DNA of 64,000 nucleotides from Leptospira kirschneri serovar Cynopteri str. 3522 CT (GCF_000243695.2 NZ_AHMN02000011.1:110001-174000); one strand, 5' to 3'. Counted from the first letter of the stretch, positions 39,771 to 55,499 are shown. Notes: generated by a model not told the origin, from the letters alone. Made by a program: numbers and translations.

Positions 39771-40187
39771 CTAACCGACTACTACCATTTCACCGGAACA
39801 TTTTACCTCTCCAGATTCGTCGGAAGCTTCTAACGCAACCGTAATTAACTTCTCTCCGTTCTCTTCTTTTTTGCGTTTTATTTTTCCGGTACATGTAAGT
39901 TTTTGGCCAGGTTTGGTCATATTCTTAAACGTAACTCCAAATTCTTTGATTTGTTTTTGATCCGCCCAAGAAGTGCAAAGTCTTCCGAGCTGGGCCATTA
40001 CATACATACCGTGTGCAATCGTTCCATCCAATCCGGTTTTGCGAGCGAAGTCTGGGTCGTTATGAATCGGATTAAAATCCCCAGAAGCTCCCGCATAACG
40101 CACTAGATTTGCGTGAGTGATTACTTCCGTTTTTAAAGTAGGAAGTTCTTGTCCTACTTCCATTTTATCATATTCAATTTTACTCAT
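39771..40187 (-). CDS. MaoC-like hydratase, catalytic subunit (HadB-like)
   Basis: A 138-residue single hot-dog domain. The hydratase-2 motif is intact: YAGASGDFNPIHNDPDFARKTGL, with the catalytic Asp and His in the D-x4-H pattern, followed by GTIAHGMYVMAQLGR. It probably hydrates or dehydrates 3-hydroxyacyl/enoyl-CoA or -ACP. It is encoded 1 nt downstream of a second MaoC-type gene that lacks these residues. The order and the split of residues match mycobacterial HadA-HadB, where a non-catalytic and a catalytic subunit form one dehydratase. Substrate chain length is unknown. It ends near a rightward junk frame from 39620 that I do not count as a gene. Confidence 0.85.
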   Translation of the reverse strand: MSKIEYDKMEVGQELPTLKTEVITHANLVRYAGASGDFNPIHNDPDFARKTGLDGTIAHGMYVMAQLGRLCTSWADQKQIKEFGVTFKNMTKPGQKLTCTGKIKRKKEENGEKLITVALEASDESGEVKCSGEMVVVG

Positions 40188-40188
40188 A

Positions 40189-40646
<458 letters not shown>

Positions 40647-40757
40647 GTTCCTGAGGTTTGTTTTTAAAAATGGCTTTCGACCAGATTCAATTTTACCAAA
40701 GTGGAAGAATCCGGTCGATGATTTTTTTAACGAAAAACAGAACAAACGTTCTGTCTG

Positions 40758-41654
<897 letters not shown>

Positions 41655-41664
41655 GAACGATCCT

Positions 41665-41703
<39 letters not shown>

Positions 41704-41759
41704 CCTAAGAAATGGTTCTTTTCTGTTGTCTCAAAATACAAAACGATTTTTCTGGATTC

Positions 41760-44165
41760 ATGTTGTTTATCCGTTGCTGGATGTTTTTGATTTTGTTACT
41801 TTTGATTCCGGTTTTAAAAGGATGTAATCGGATTTCGAGTTCGGATAAGAACGTAGTTAAAAAAGATCTAACTCGTATTTTGAAAAACAAAGAGTTAGAA
41901 TGTACGGGTGATACAAATCAAGAAATAGAAACGTTTCGACATTATTGGAAAAAAAATCCAGGAAGATATTCCGACCTCAATCCTAAGGATCGTTGGAAGA
42001 ACGTTCAATTGACTCTTTATACGGACGAATCTCTTTTTATCAACGAATCACAGGATTCTTTATTTGTTCCTGCGGGTGGGGAATGTATTCTGAAGTTGGA
42101 AGAGGAGTTTTGTGGAGACGTTTTTCGGTTTTACGCGACGAGTCTTTCTAAAGGAACCAACGGGCTTTCGGGTGAAGGTGAGTTGCGGATTTTTTTGGAT
42201 GATGAACAAATTTTTGAACAGAACTTAAAATCGCAAAAGTTAAAATGGAATCCTTATACCCTTCCTTTGGAATTTAAAAACGTCGAAAATTTAAAAACGA
42301 TTGTAAAAGCAGATTTAGAGAGTCCGAAAGTTTGGAATCGAACAGAACAGAAAAAAGAAAAAAATTGTAATTCGGACGTTTTTCTTAAGATTCGATGGGA
42401 TTCTAAAACCGGCGCGGGTTTATTTTTAGGTTCTCCTTATATATTAAAAAAACAAAATATAGAAAAAAAGAATGTGATCTTAATCGTGATCGACGCTCTG
42501 AGGCAGGATTCTCTGTCTTCCGGTGGTTCTCCATTTCCTACAACTCCCGTTTTGGATTCTTTTTCCAAGGATTCGATTGTATTCAAAAAAACGATTGCAA
42601 ATGGGAATTGGACAAAACCTTCTATGCTTTCATTTTTTACTTCGGAGATTGCCTCTAATCTTGGTCTTGGAAACGCTTGGTTTTATACAAACGCTCAACA
42701 AAGAAAAATTTTTTATTCTAAAAAACCTTTTACGTTGCCAAACGCTTTTCGAAAAGAAGGTTATTTTACGGAAAGCATCATGAATAATGTTTTTCTAATG
42801 GATTATACTTCTGTAGGAGTGGATTTAGGATTTCATAAAATTCAACAGGTGGGGAAGGACAACTTAGATACGGAAGAATTGGTCTCGAGGGCGGAAACTT
42901 TCTTTCGCGAACACAAAGAAGACTTGTTCTTTTTACATCTCAATCTAAATACTCCTCATTGGGGTTATAGGCCTCCTTCTCAATTTCTTCAGGAGTTGAA
43001 GAAAAAATCCGATCCATTGTTGTGGAATCAACTGGACGAATATCAGCAAAAATATTTTGGAGAGGTTCGTTATACGGATTTTCTTTTAGGAAAAATTTTT
43101 GATGAATTAAAAAAACAAGGTCTTTTTGAAAATTCCTGGATCGTAATTACGAGCGATCATGGCGAGTTGTTAGAGATTTCTCATTATTATCATCATCATT
43201 TTATCGCCGAGAAGGTTTATGCGCACGGAGAAACTCACTATGAAAAGGAAATTCGAGTTCCTTGGATCATTCATCCTCCTAAGTCGTTTTTAAATCAGAT
43301 TCAAAAAAGTGAATTTAGTGATCAAGTTTCTCTTCTTTCGTTGATGCCTACATTGTTGGGTTTGAACCGAATTTCGTATCCGAAAGATAAATTGAAAGGG
43401 AACGACTATTCCAAGGTGATTTTTGGAGAAGAAGGTCCAGAATCGGAACCGGTTATTTATACGGAAGGGAGATTTTCCGAATCCATTCTTACGCCCGATT
43501 TTAAATATATACGTAGGTATCCCGGTTATGATTCAGTTCGAAGGACGCGTGAAGGTATTTCTCATAAAATGCCCGAAGAACTGTACGATTTAATTAAAGA
43601 TCCGATGGAATTGGAAAATCTTGTTAATTCCAACTTTACATTGTTAGGTGAAGCTAGATCTATTTTAAAAGAAAATCAACTTTCTAAAAATTCGTTTTTT
43701 TTAAGATTGCCTAAATGTGAAAACGTTTGTGAACGTGAGGTTCGATTTTTTTCTAAGGGGGGGATCTATCGTTACGATTTTACGGGTGATTTGAAAGTCC
43801 TTCAAGAGAATTCTAAAAATATTGTTTTAAAAATTTTAAATACGTCTAATACTTTCGATCAAGTGCTTGAAGTAAAAACAGTGGATCCTTCTCCTATTTT
43901 TAAGCTTGAAATCCTAAAAAATGGAATATTAGAAAATTATCGTGTAGGTAAATGGGGAATTCGATCTGATGTTTCTTGGGAAATTTTAAAGGATGAACCG
44001 GATTACGTTGCTCTTGATAAACCTCCGTATCGATACTCTTCTTCCAAGATTCCATTTTTATACTATCATACCGGTTTTTCTGGAGGTCAAGAAACAGAAG
44101 AAGAGGCAGCCATGGGACAAGAAGTACGTAAAATCCTGGAAAGTTGGGGTTATATCCATCAGTAA
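41760..44165 (+). CDS. Sulfatase-fold (alkaline phosphatase superfamily) lipoprotein
   Basis: An 801-residue protein from ATG 41760. Its signal MLFIRCWMFLILLLLIPVLKGC has a Cys at 22, so it is probably a lipoprotein; an upstream ATG (41712) would put 16 residues before it. The superfamily domain starts with VILIVIDALRQDSLSS (metal Asp). The nucleophile position is NGNWTKPSMLSFFTSE, so a Thr stands where sulfatases have Cys or Ser, and the arginine of C-x-P-x-R is absent. WIVITSDHGELL and YAHGETHYE supply the second metal site. Thr is typical of phosphotransferases of this fold, so phosphoethanolamine- or glycerol-phosphate transfer is as likely as sulfatase activity. The first ~230 residues and the last ~130 are unrecognised, beta-rich domains. 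Divergent from the lipase. Confidence 0.78.
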   Translation: MLFIRCWMFLILLLLIPVLKGCNRISSSDKNVVKKDLTRILKNKELECTGDTNQEIETFRHYWKKNPGRYSDLNPKDRWKNVQLTLYTDESLFINESQDSLFVPAGGECILKLEEEFCGDVFRFYATSLSKGTNGLSGEGELRIFLDDEQIFEQNLKSQKLKWNPYTLPLEFKNVENLKTIVKADLESPKVWNRTEQKKEKNCNSDVFLKIRWDSKTGAGLFLGSPYILKKQNIEKKNVILIVIDALRQDSLSSGGSPFPTTPVLDSFSKDSIVFKKTIANGNWTKPSMLSFFTSEIASNLGLGNAWFYTNAQQRKIFYSKKPFTLPNAFRKEGYFTESIMNNVFLMDYTSVGVDLGFHKIQQVGKDNLDTEELVSRAETFFREHKEDLFFLHLNLNTPHWGYRPPSQFLQELKKKSDPLLWNQLDEYQQKYFGEVRYTDFLLGKIFDELKKQGLFENSWIVITSDHGELLEISHYYHHHFIAEKVYAHGETHYEKEIRVPWIIHPPKSFLNQIQKSEFSDQVSLLSLMPTLLGLNRISYPKDKLKGNDYSKVIFGEEGPESEPVIYTEGRFSESILTPDFKYIRRYPGYDSVRRTREGISHKMPEELYDLIKDPMELENLVNSNFTLLGEARSILKENQLSKNSFFLRLPKCENVCEREVRFFSKGGIYRYDFTGDLKVLQENSKNIVLKILNTSNTFDQVLEVKTVDPSPIFKLEILKNGILENYRVGKWGIRSDVSWEILKDEPDYVALDKPPYRYSSSKIPFLYYHTGFSGGQETEEEAAMGQEVRKILESWGYIHQ

Positions 44166-45148
44166 TTGATTTATATATTCTTAAAATTTTTTGTCAGTGA
44201 CCCTGTTGACTCTATCAATCGTTCTACGCGAATTTTTGATCTCTTATTTTGTAAATTCTCATACAAATTCAACATTTGTATCTATAAAAACAGCCCAGAG
44301 AATTAATGCTTGATTTTGCAAAGATATAGAAGCTCTCAAAATTGCGTTTAACTAGGAAACGTTGGTTTTGTAGAGGAATTTCAAGCCTATTTAAACTATT
44401 AGAGTTGTTGAAAAATTAATTCTTGATCTGTTTGTATTGGATTGAATGGACAATTGAAGCAATTTTACGAATTTTCACTATGGAATTTTTCAACAACTCT
44501 ATTATATTCAATTGTCCAAATGATAAGTTCAATTGATTCAATTATTATGATTTAAACTCAAATATAATTCAAATATATACTTAAAATAAGTTAATTATTA
44601 TTTCATTTAATTAATATGTACTAATTAGTAAATATCTTAAATTTTCATTAATTAGAATGCATTTCAAAAATATCTTAAAATAATCGGGATCTGCATTTTA
44701 AGAAAATATAAAATATTTATAACAATTTAAGTTATTTTCTTTTGATTGGGAATCTTAAGGTTTTACTTGAGATTTTAAATTTTGATTAAGGGGCTTTTGC
44801 GGCTTTAATATTTTGTTTGGGTTTCCAAAGTCATCTGGATTTATTCAAGTTGAACTTTCTATACGATTTGTTTTGTGCTGTTTGACGTTTCTTCTAAGAG
44901 TGATTTAGAATAAGATAAGATTATTATTTCTCACTTAATGAAAATTCTCGTTTTGAGAAGAGTCATTTTAGGCAATGGGTTACTATTTATAATAGGATTG
45001 TATGACTTATTAGAAAATTCTTTATAAAATAAATTCTTAATATTGATGATAACTTTAAATTTGCGATTTCGTACAAAGATTCGAAGATCGTTAGATTTGA
45101 ATTTTATAAGAAGTTGCTTTGTTGAATTGAAAAAAGAAGGTAAAAAAG
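44166..45148. other. Long AT-rich region upstream of the VM toxin gene
   Basis: 983 bp with no gene. It contains a repeat shared with 36819 (44319-44383), the family-2 element M5 (44401-44500) and, from 44501 to 45148, extremely AT-rich sequence without repeats I recognise. The gene's promoter and any upstream control elements must be here. A ribosome binding site GAAGG lies 8 nt before the ATG. Confidence 0.6.
44401..44500 (+). mobile_element. Family-2 MITE-like element, copy M5, upstream of the VM gene
   Basis: 100 bp, AGAGTTGTTGAAAAATTAAT to GGAATTTTTCAACAACTCT, flanked by ATT on both sides. The interior matches M1, M2 and M7 closely. Its partner M6 lies in the opposite orientation just past the VM gene. 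Confidence 0.85.
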
Positions 45149-47086
<1,938 letters not shown>

Positions 47087-47155
47087 GTCAGTGAAGAAAG
47101 TATTTAGAAATCTGTATATTCATTATACAACTTAATCTGTGGGAGCTAACATATT

Positions 47156-47256
47156 AGAGTTGTTGAAAAATTTTGTAGTTCAGATCAATAGAACTGTTTT
47201 AATCAACCGTATCTATCAAGCAGAAGCTGATGAAGGATTAATTTTTCAACAACTCT
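47156..47256 (-). mobile_element. Family-2 MITE-like element, copy M6, downstream of the VM gene
   Basis: 101 bp, AGAGTTGTTGAAAAATTTTG to AATTTTTCAACAACTCT, flanked by ATT on both sides. The interior is diverged and reads in the opposite orientation to M5 (the minus strand begins AGAGTTGTTGAAAAATTAAT). An open frame crosses it (ELLKNFVVQINRTVLINRI ... EGLIFQQLYF). A degraded family-1 motif (GTGGGAGCTAACAT) sits just before it at 47140. No other gene lies in 47087-47435. Confidence 0.8.
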
Positions 47257-47435
47257 ATTTTATTGAAGATTCAAAAATGGTTGATTTTAAAATTTGGGGA
47301 TTTGACTCCGGGTTGTATAATAGATTACCCGATATTTTGTATTCAAACTATGTTTTGCAGTAAAAGTATAAGATACTTAATTTTTATAGGGCTTAGTAAA
47401 TACAATTTACATTTTTTGAATTAGGAGATTTTAAA

Positions 47436-47948
47436 ATGGTTTATAGAATTCTAATATACATAATGGTTTTTTTAGTTCTTTTGATTTTGACGATTTATGG
47501 GGTTGGTGCAAGTCTGCCAGTCGAACATTCAGTTTTTATGGAACGTATTTACAAAGTTCCTCCTGAAAACGTTTATTCATTAATCCGCGATTTTAAACAA
47601 TATCCGTTTTGGAGAAGGAACGTAAAAAAAGTAGAGGAAATTTCTTCTACTTCTTGGAAAGAAACGGATATTCACGAGGATGTGATAATTTTTTCATTCA
47701 TCCAAGATCGTAAAAATATGCTTCTCGAATCTAAAATTATGGATGAAGATAAACCTTTCGGCGGCTCTTGGACTTATGAATTGAGTTCGGTTTCCGAAGG
47801 AACAAAATTAAAAATCACAGAAAACGGAAAAGTGTATTCTCCGGTTTTTCGTTTTTTTTCTAAATTTGTTTTTGGTCATTCCGCGATGATAAAAGAGTAT
47901 CTGGATTTTATAGATCAAAAAATTTGGGAAACTCAAAAAGCGAGATAA
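47436..47948 (+). CDS. SRPBCC (START/polyketide-cyclase-like) protein with N-terminal membrane helix
   Basis: A 170-residue protein. An N-terminal helix (ILIYIMVFLVLLILTIYGVGASL) anchors or exports it. The rest is an SRPBCC helix-grip fold: VFMERIYKVPPENVYSLIRDF for the first strand and helix, YPFWRRNVKKVEEI, alternating strands with SWTYELSSVSEGTKLKITENG, and a closing long helix (MIKEYLDFIDQKIW). Such domains have a deep cavity for a hydrophobic ligand; no catalytic set can be named. The start ATG has AGGAG 8 nt upstream. It lies 350 bp after the VM gene on the same strand but beyond a repeat element, so it is probably a separate unit. Confidence 0.75.
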   Translation: MVYRILIYIMVFLVLLILTIYGVGASLPVEHSVFMERIYKVPPENVYSLIRDFKQYPFWRRNVKKVEEISSTSWKETDIHEDVIIFSFIQDRKNMLLESKIMDEDKPFGGSWTYELSSVSEGTKLKITENGKVYSPVFRFFSKFVFGHSAMIKEYLDFIDQKIWETQKAR

Positions 47949-48028
47949 GAATATAAATTCTGAATGGAGAAAAATCTTACAAACTCGGAAGATTTTTTTT
48001 GCTTTTGAATCAGAATTTGTTTCAAAAC

Positions 48029-48214
48029 TTAGTGTGGGAACTAACACGGAAATTGAGTTGCGAAAAAGTATTTAAAAATCTTTATATTCGCAATGTGACA
48101 AAATCTGTGGGAACTAACACAAGATTAGATTTCACAGTAAAACTTGCAAAAACTCAGAAATTTTGTTTCTTGAATGAACCTTGGTTCGTAAAAATAAAAT
48201 GTGGGAACTACTGC
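48029..48214. repeat. Family-1 motif cluster
   Basis: GTGGGAACTAACAC at ~48033 and ~48107 and GTGGGAACTACTGC at ~48201. The ACAC variant replaces the CTCAC or TACTGC tail. It is directly followed by a family-3 element (48224). Confidence 0.65.
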
Positions 48215-48223
48215 ATTTTATAA

Positions 48224-48427
48224 TTAACGCGAAAGGGATCGATGCAGGGAAACTAAAGCAGAACGCTTACCTGAATGTCGATCTTTAGAGAGGCATTCGC
48301 TTTAGTTTTCCCGATTGCGTTTAAAACAGAAAACGATATATTGTATAACGTTTTCTGCATGCAATTTATTGAACGGAGCTAAAGCCTGGTCCGGCGCCCC
48401 GGTTTTCTTACGTTGAATTCACGTTAA
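48224..48427 (+). repeat. Family-3 mosaic element
   Basis: Left end TTAACGCGAAAGGGATCGATG, right end CTTACGTTGAATTCACGTTAA. A long inner palindrome is visible: AACTAAAGCAGAACGC pairs partly with GCATTCGCTTTAGTT, and AGAAAACGATATA with TATAACGTTTTCT. The GC stem near the right end is reduced to CCGGCGCCCCGG. It fills most of the 47949-48476 gap, with no gene in it. Confidence 0.65.
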
Positions 48428-48476
48428 AATTAAAACAGGTGCGTTATAGGAATTAAAAAAATAGATAAGGAAAATC

Positions 48477-48875
48477 ATGGCGGGATATTCAGTAAAATCT
48501 TTAGGTGATAAGTTAGGACTCAAAGCGGGGATGAAGGTATATTTCAAGAACCTTCCAGAAGACATTCAAAAAGAACTTAGAGATCAACTCAAAGAGGTGG
48601 AAAACAAAAACATCTTAAAAGGATCATTCGATTATTTGCATGTATTTGAAAAGGAAATCAAAGAATTAAAAAAACAATTTCCGAAATTGGTGGAAAACTT
48701 GGCGGAAAAAGGAATGATTTGGATTTCCTGGCCCAAAGGATCGTCAAAAGTTCCGACCGATTTAAACGAAAATATCGTTCGTGAAATAGGATTAGAATTA
48801 GGGATCGTGGATGTAAAGGTCTGCGCGGTTTCTGAAATATGGTCCGGCTTAAAATTTTATAGAAGGAAAAAATAA
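48477..48875 (+). CDS. DUF3052 family protein
   Basis: A 132-residue cytoplasmic protein of unknown function. Recognised by SVKSLGDKLGLKAGMKVYFKNLP at the N-terminus, FDYLHVFEKEIKELKKQFPKLVENL in the middle, and the strongly conserved GMIWISWPKGSSKVPTDLNENIVREIGLELGIVDVKVCAVSEIWSGLKF (here in parts; key residues are SWPK and the final W-S-G-L-K). The fold is probably alpha/beta with a Rossmann-like look. No catalytic site is assignable. The start ATG has AAGG upstream. It is followed by a 380-bp gap and preceded by repeats, so it is likely a single unit. Confidence 0.8.
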   Translation: MAGYSVKSLGDKLGLKAGMKVYFKNLPEDIQKELRDQLKEVENKNILKGSFDYLHVFEKEIKELKKQFPKLVENLAEKGMIWISWPKGSSKVPTDLNENIVREIGLELGIVDVKVCAVSEIWSGLKFYRRKK

Positions 48876-49256
48876 TATTCCATATATTGAAAGTTATAAT
48901 TGTTCTCTCATTTATTCTGAAAAATCGGGTTGGAAAATTAAAAGAATATCTTTTTGAATTTACAATTGAAATATTGAAGTTTTTAAAAATAGAAATCTAT
49001 ATATTTAAATAAAATAAATTTCTATTTAGACTAAACTAATTGGATTTCTAAAACGATCGCAAAAACTCAACGGATGTTTTTCTAGAAACGGCAGTTCGGG
49101 GAGCAAAATTAATCTGTGTTATACGAAAATTAATCGTAGTGGAAAAATATTACAACGTTTCAAATCTGCAATATCTTTCCACGAAATAAAAGAATTTCAG
49201 CAACTAATTGAGTAGATACAACCGCCATTAAAATCGAAAAATTTTCGTTACAATTT
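48876..49256. other. AT-rich gap between convergent genes
   Basis: 381 bp between the DUF3052 gene and the dps end. I find no open frame, no clear family-1 to -4 unit and no strong hairpin. Convergent terminators should lie here but I cannot place them. Confidence 0.45.
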
Positions 49257-49739
49257 TTAAGCGTTATCAACGAATAAAAGACTACGAAGCATCCAAGCCG
49301 TTTTTTCATGTACTTCTAATCTTTGGGTCAAAAGATCTAGGGTCACTTCGTCACCTCCTTCGTCGGCGGCAGGAAGTAAAGAACGTGCGGTTCTAATCAC
49401 GGTTTCATGACCGCTAACCAAATGACGAATCATATCATCTGCGTGAGGAACTCCACCTTCTTCATGAATCGAAGTCAACTTTCCTAATTGATGAGAAGAG
49501 CTAGGCGCGTAAAAACCGAGGGCGCGAATTCTTTCAGCGATCAAATCGATGGAAAGCCAGAGTTCGTTGTATTGAGTTTGAAACATCTGGTGAAGAGTGT
49601 TAAATTGTGGACCGGTAACGTTCCAGTGATAACTATGCGTTTTAAAGTATAAAATGTAAGTATCAGCTAAAAGTTTTTGCAATCCAGAGTTGATTGCTTC
49701 CCTATTTTTTTCGGATATTCCTATATCTATTTCTTTCAT
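49257..49739 (-). CDS. dps: Dps ferritin-like DNA-protection protein
   Basis: A 160-residue Dps, which stores iron as ferric oxide using peroxide and protects DNA in stress. The ferroxidase site between subunits is seen in [22 protein letters not shown] (His and Trp), with Asp and Glu in [14 protein letters not shown]. The four-helix bundle length is normal, and the C-terminal helix ends RSLLFVDNA. The frame extends to 49775, but the ATG at 49739 follows AGGGGG with good spacing and starts at the conserved domain. No Lys-rich N-terminal tail, so DNA binding is not obvious. Peroxide control (PerR type) is plausible but I see no operator. It lies alone, with a family-3 element upstream. Confidence 0.93.
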   Translation of the reverse strand: MKEIDIGISEKNREAINSGLQKLLADTYILYFKTHSYHWNVTGPQFNTLHQMFQTQYNELWLSIDLIAERIRALGFYAPSSSHQLGKLTSIHEEGGVPHADDMIRHLVSGHETVIRTARSLLPAADEGGDEVTLDLLTQRLEVHEKTAWMLRSLLFVDNA

Positions 49740-49917
49740 ATACAAATCCCCCTGTTCATAATAGACTGAAAACATAAAAGAACAAGAAAAAACTTATTAC
49801 TTGTCCAAAAACATATTTCAAACGATCGACTGTTCGCTGTCATATTTTAAAGTTGCCAGTCAAAAAAAGTTTTTTACCAAATAAAAAGTACAACAAGAAA
49901 GTAATACATTATAAAAA

Positions 49918-50115
49918 TCGGGGCGCATGGTCGGGTCCTGTTTTATAGAACTACAAAAAAAGATTTCAAAACCGCCCGACCACCAGGCTCTCAGAAACTC
50001 AGCATTTCTCCCCACGGGTTGAAATACAGTGGTCAATAAATTTCAAATCTTTTGAAAGATCAAAAACATACGAGTCATAAATTTATTGACCATGCTTCGA
50101 TCCTTTGCGCAGGGA
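49918..50115 (-). repeat. Family-3-like mosaic element, diverged
   Basis: Reads on the minus strand from GCGCAAAGGATCGAAGCATGG to the GACCATGCGCCCCGA end. An arm pair GGTCAATAAATTT/AAATTTATTGACC encloses a long stem. A module CTCAGAAACTCAGCATTTCTCCCC lies between. It occupies the centre of the 49740-50248 gap. The remaining flanks show no gene. Confidence 0.5.
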
Positions 50116-50248
50116 TATTATAGAAAAAGTGGAAATTGAGAACCTGTCCCGAAACTTTAACCAGAGATAAAACTGACAATTCAGCGTCTCATATCTTGTG
50201 TGTTCGAGCGAGCTTGGCGCTTGTGTTTTTCAGAACAGATTCGGATTT

Positions 50249-51373
50249 TTATTTTTTCCTAGAATTAAATGTCCTAATCGCGGAAAAAACTTCTTCCAAT
50301 TCTTCTTCCTTCATATAAGGAAACAAAGGATAATTGAGAACGGAGGAACAGATTCTACCGGTTGTATGTTTATCGCCGAATTTTCCTTTGATATAAGGTT
50401 TGGCACCGGGTTGATCACTCATAGCACCTGGATAAATATTACCAAAACCGATTTCTTTTTCTTTCAGGACTTCCTGAATCAAAGGACGTTCTTCCGGAGT
50501 GGAAAGTGTGACGTTGCAATAGCCGTTTTCTTCGTAATCCTTAGGAGGGTGGATCACTTGAATACCTAGGTTTGGGAGTATATCATAATATTTTTGAACA
50601 GCTTTAAGGCGAGAAGCAATTCTAACCTCCAGATGTTTTAGATTGAGGTTTAAAAATGCGGCTTGTAGGGTATCCAGTCTAGAATTCCAACCTACGTCTC
50701 CGTAGGCGTAATGGGAAATTCTACCGTGATTGGCGAGCATTTTGACTTTATTGGCGAGGGTTTCGTCGTTTGTAAAAACTGCACCACCGTCTCCCGCACC
50801 ACCTAACACCTTCGCAGGATAAAAAGAAGTAGTGGAAATAAGTGCATCCTTATAGATAGATGCGCCTTTGAATTTTACACCGAAACATTGAGCTCCGTCT
50901 TCCAATAAAGGAATTCCTTTCGATTTACAGAGTTTGCGAAAATCTTCAAGACGGGACGAGCCCCAGCCGTAAAGATGAACAATAACCGCTGCCTTGGGTT
51001 TGACCTTATCCAGAGCTTTTTCAAATTCAACAAAATCCATTTGAAGATCGTTAGGGTCGGTATCAACTGTATAAGGATCAGCGCCAACATTTACTACGGA
51101 TTCGAAGGTAGCCCAAAAAGTCGAGTCCGGGATAATGACGGAGTCTCCTTTGCCAACACCTAATGCACGTAAGGCGAGTTGAAGGGCGTCTGTGCCGTTT
51201 GCACAAGCGATAGAAAATTTAGTTTCCGTGTAGGAAGTTAGATTCTTTTCTAAAGTAGAAACTTCTTCGCCGCCGATAAAACTAGCGTTTTTACTGAGAA
51301 TTTTTACTTTTTCAATCCATTCTTCCAGTAAACCGGGTTCAAATCTTTTAATGTCTATAAACGGGACGCCCAT
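50249..51373 (-). CDS. DegT/DnrJ/EryC1/StrS-type sugar aminotransferase
   Basis: A 374-residue PLP enzyme that transaminates keto-sugar nucleotides for LPS or glycan decoration. Visible: [12 protein letters not shown] at the N-terminus, [21 protein letters not shown], the PLP-holding [10 protein letters not shown] region, [15 protein letters not shown], and the Schiff-base Lys in [24 protein letters not shown]. The C-terminal region [14 protein letters not shown] and [19 protein letters not shown] are as usual (YC, LPLFPYMK). It resembles WlbE/WbpE or QdtB types; the amino sugar is not determinable. Other sugar enzymes are not adjacent: lon lies 26 bp upstream on the same strand, an odd pairing. 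Confidence 0.87.
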   Translation of the reverse strand: MGVPFIDIKRFEPGLLEEWIEKVKILSKNASFIGGEEVSTLEKNLTSYTETKFSIACANGTDALQLALRALGVGKGDSVIIPDSTFWATFESVVNVGADPYTVDTDPNDLQMDFVEFEKALDKVKPKAAVIVHLYGWGSSRLEDFRKLCKSKGIPLLEDGAQCFGVKFKGASIYKDALISTTSFYPAKVLGGAGDGGAVFTNDETLANKVKMLANHGRISHYAYGDVGWNSRLDTLQAAFLNLNLKHLEVRIASRLKAVQKYYDILPNLGIQVIHPPKDYEENGYCNVTLSTPEERPLIQEVLKEKEIGFGNIYPGAMSDQPGAKPYIKGKFGDKHTTGRICSSVLNYPLFPYMKEEELEEVFSAIRTFNSRKK

Positions 51374-51398
51374 TCGGCTCTCCTGAGTTAATTTATAT

Positions 51399-53936
<2,538 letters not shown>

Positions 53937-54392
53937 CTGAAAACATCTCTTAATTTGTCCAGGTTCTTACAGTGGAAGAGATTCTCAAATCAAATCCTAT
54001 CCTATTCTGATCGAAAAAATTTCCAAAGGTCGGCTTTTTGAAGGATCAAGTAGAATTTATTTTTTAATTTTGAAGCAGTCGGATCGACGTAAACTGATTG
54101 ACTTTTGCGCCTTTATTATAAAAGGCTTTCCTGTAAAATTTAAAAATAAGGATCCGATTCCCTGTGAGATGTCGCTTTAGGGATTTCTAACAAATTAGAA
54201 ATTGGTTTTATAGAAGATCGTTTTTAGAAACTTTAAACTCTTTACGGTCGAATATTCTTAAAAGTAATGGCCCGTTTTTGATTTTCTTACTCAAAATTAT
54301 ACAATAGAGGTACACTGATTTTTATTGTAAAAGTCCGTTTGAGTGCAAAATATTATGTACTTTGTTTTATAGTAATTTAGTAATTGAATTCA
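53937..54392. other. Intergenic region upstream of lon and the TPR protein gene
   Basis: 456 bp between two divergent genes. It has a family-4-like unit at about 54310-54376 (TACACTGATTTTTATTG ... TTTGAGTGCAAAATATTATG). No CIRCE-type inverted repeat (TTAGCACTC) is visible before lon, so heat control of that kind is not supported. Confidence 0.5.
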
Positions 54393-55499
54393 ATGAACTA
54401 TAAACAAAAACTTTTCGTTCTTCTTTTTTGTTTTGGAAGAGTTCTTTATGCTCCACCTTATTCCGATCGAGAAATTTCTCTGAGCGAAATCTTGACTCAG
54501 TATAAGTTAAAGAATTTTAGTGAAACTCTCAAGTTGATGAACCGAGTCGGGAAATTGACCGATTCGCAAAAGTTAGCTTTCAATTACACTCGTGCCCACT
54601 CTTACTTTCAATTAAGAGAATATAAAAATGCTTTGGAAGAGTTTTTAAAACTTCTGCCGGATGTACCTTACAAGTATGAAATTTACAACAATATTGGAGC
54701 TTGTTATTTTTATATAGGCGATTACAAAAATTCACTTCATTATTTTAATCTTTCCAAAACGGAAAATCCGAATTATAAGATTGCGGAAAAAAATTATATT
54801 CTACTTCAGAATGCAATCTCTGTAAAAAATTTGGAAAAGCTGGAATCGACTCGAGAGAATTTTCCGGATATTTTTTTAGTAGTCTCATTTGCAAGTGCAG
54901 ATATATCTACCGGATGGATTTATTTTTATCTAGGTAAGTCTGCGGAGGCGATTCATCTTTTTAAAAATGCAATTAAAAGTGATCCTGAATATTCTCTTTC
55001 GTACTTGTCCTTAGGTTATTTATATGATTCGAGTGGGAATTTTAAATCTGCGATTCGGTATTACAAATCCGCGTTGAAGATAGATCCTGATTATCCGGAT
55101 GTTTGGAACAATCTTGGAATCAGCTATTATAACGATGGGCAAATAGAAAATTCAATCTCACACTTTGAGAAAGCGATCCAACTCAATCCTACGTTTGCAT
55201 ATCCGGTTAATAATTTAGGTTTTATTTATATACAAAAAGACGATTTTTCGGATGCAAAAAAATATTTTCTACGTTCAATTGAATTAAAGCCGTTGGAACC
55301 ATTTTTATTGGGAGAGACATTTGCGGGTTTATCTATCTGCAATTATCATCTTTCGGAATGGGATATCGCAAAAGAGAATAAAAAAAGATCAATTGAACTC
55401 AACTTCAATCTTTCTAGAGAAGATTATTTGAGAAAAGAGTTAAGATGGAAGGCGAGGATTGTAGATGTTTTTTTAGATCGAATTGATAAAAAATTATAA
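54393..55499 (+). CDS. TPR-repeat protein, probably exported
   Basis: A 368-residue protein from ATG 54393 (an upstream TTG at 54384 adds three). The N-terminus (KQKLFVLLFCFGRVLYA) is a likely signal peptide. The rest is a chain of tetratricopeptide repeats, for example YEIYNNIGACYFYIGDYKNS, SLSYLSLGYLYDSSGNFKSA, PDVWNNLGISYYNDGQIENS and AYPVNNLGFIYIQKDDFSDA, each with the W/Y-x2-L-G-x2-Y pattern. Central repeats are regular, and a degenerate stretch at ~145-175 breaks the array. These are protein-binding modules, often in O-GlcNAc-transferase-like or secretion proteins, but there is no enzyme domain here. It is a stand-alone gene. Confidence 0.75.
   Translation: MNYKQKLFVLLFCFGRVLYAPPYSDREISLSEILTQYKLKNFSETLKLMNRVGKLTDSQKLAFNYTRAHSYFQLREYKNALEEFLKLLPDVPYKYEIYNNIGACYFYIGDYKNSLHYFNLSKTENPNYKIAEKNYILLQNAISVKNLEKLESTRENFPDIFLVVSFASADISTGWIYFYLGKSAEAIHLFKNAIKSDPEYSLSYLSLGYLYDSSGNFKSAIRYYKSALKIDPDYPDVWNNLGISYYNDGQIENSISHFEKAIQLNPTFAYPVNNLGFIYIQKDDFSDAKKYFLRSIELKPLEPFLLGETFAGLSICNYHLSEWDIAKENKKRSIELNFNLSREDYLRKELRWKARIVDVFLDRIDKKL

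Noticed and set aside
39620..39844. A rightward open frame (74 codons) directly after the second sensor phosphatase
   Set aside because: It overlaps the end of the convergent MaoC gene, has no recognisable family or ribosome binding site, and its sequence in the overlap is the antisense of a clear gene.
47139..47363. A 74-codon frame running through element M6
   Set aside because: It begins in a degraded family-1 motif and its core is the family-2 element. I treat the frame as a property of the element, not an independent gene, though I list its conservation as a finding.
53937..54392. A CIRCE-type heat-shock operator upstream of lon
   Set aside because: I looked for the TTAGCACTC inverted repeat and did not see it.
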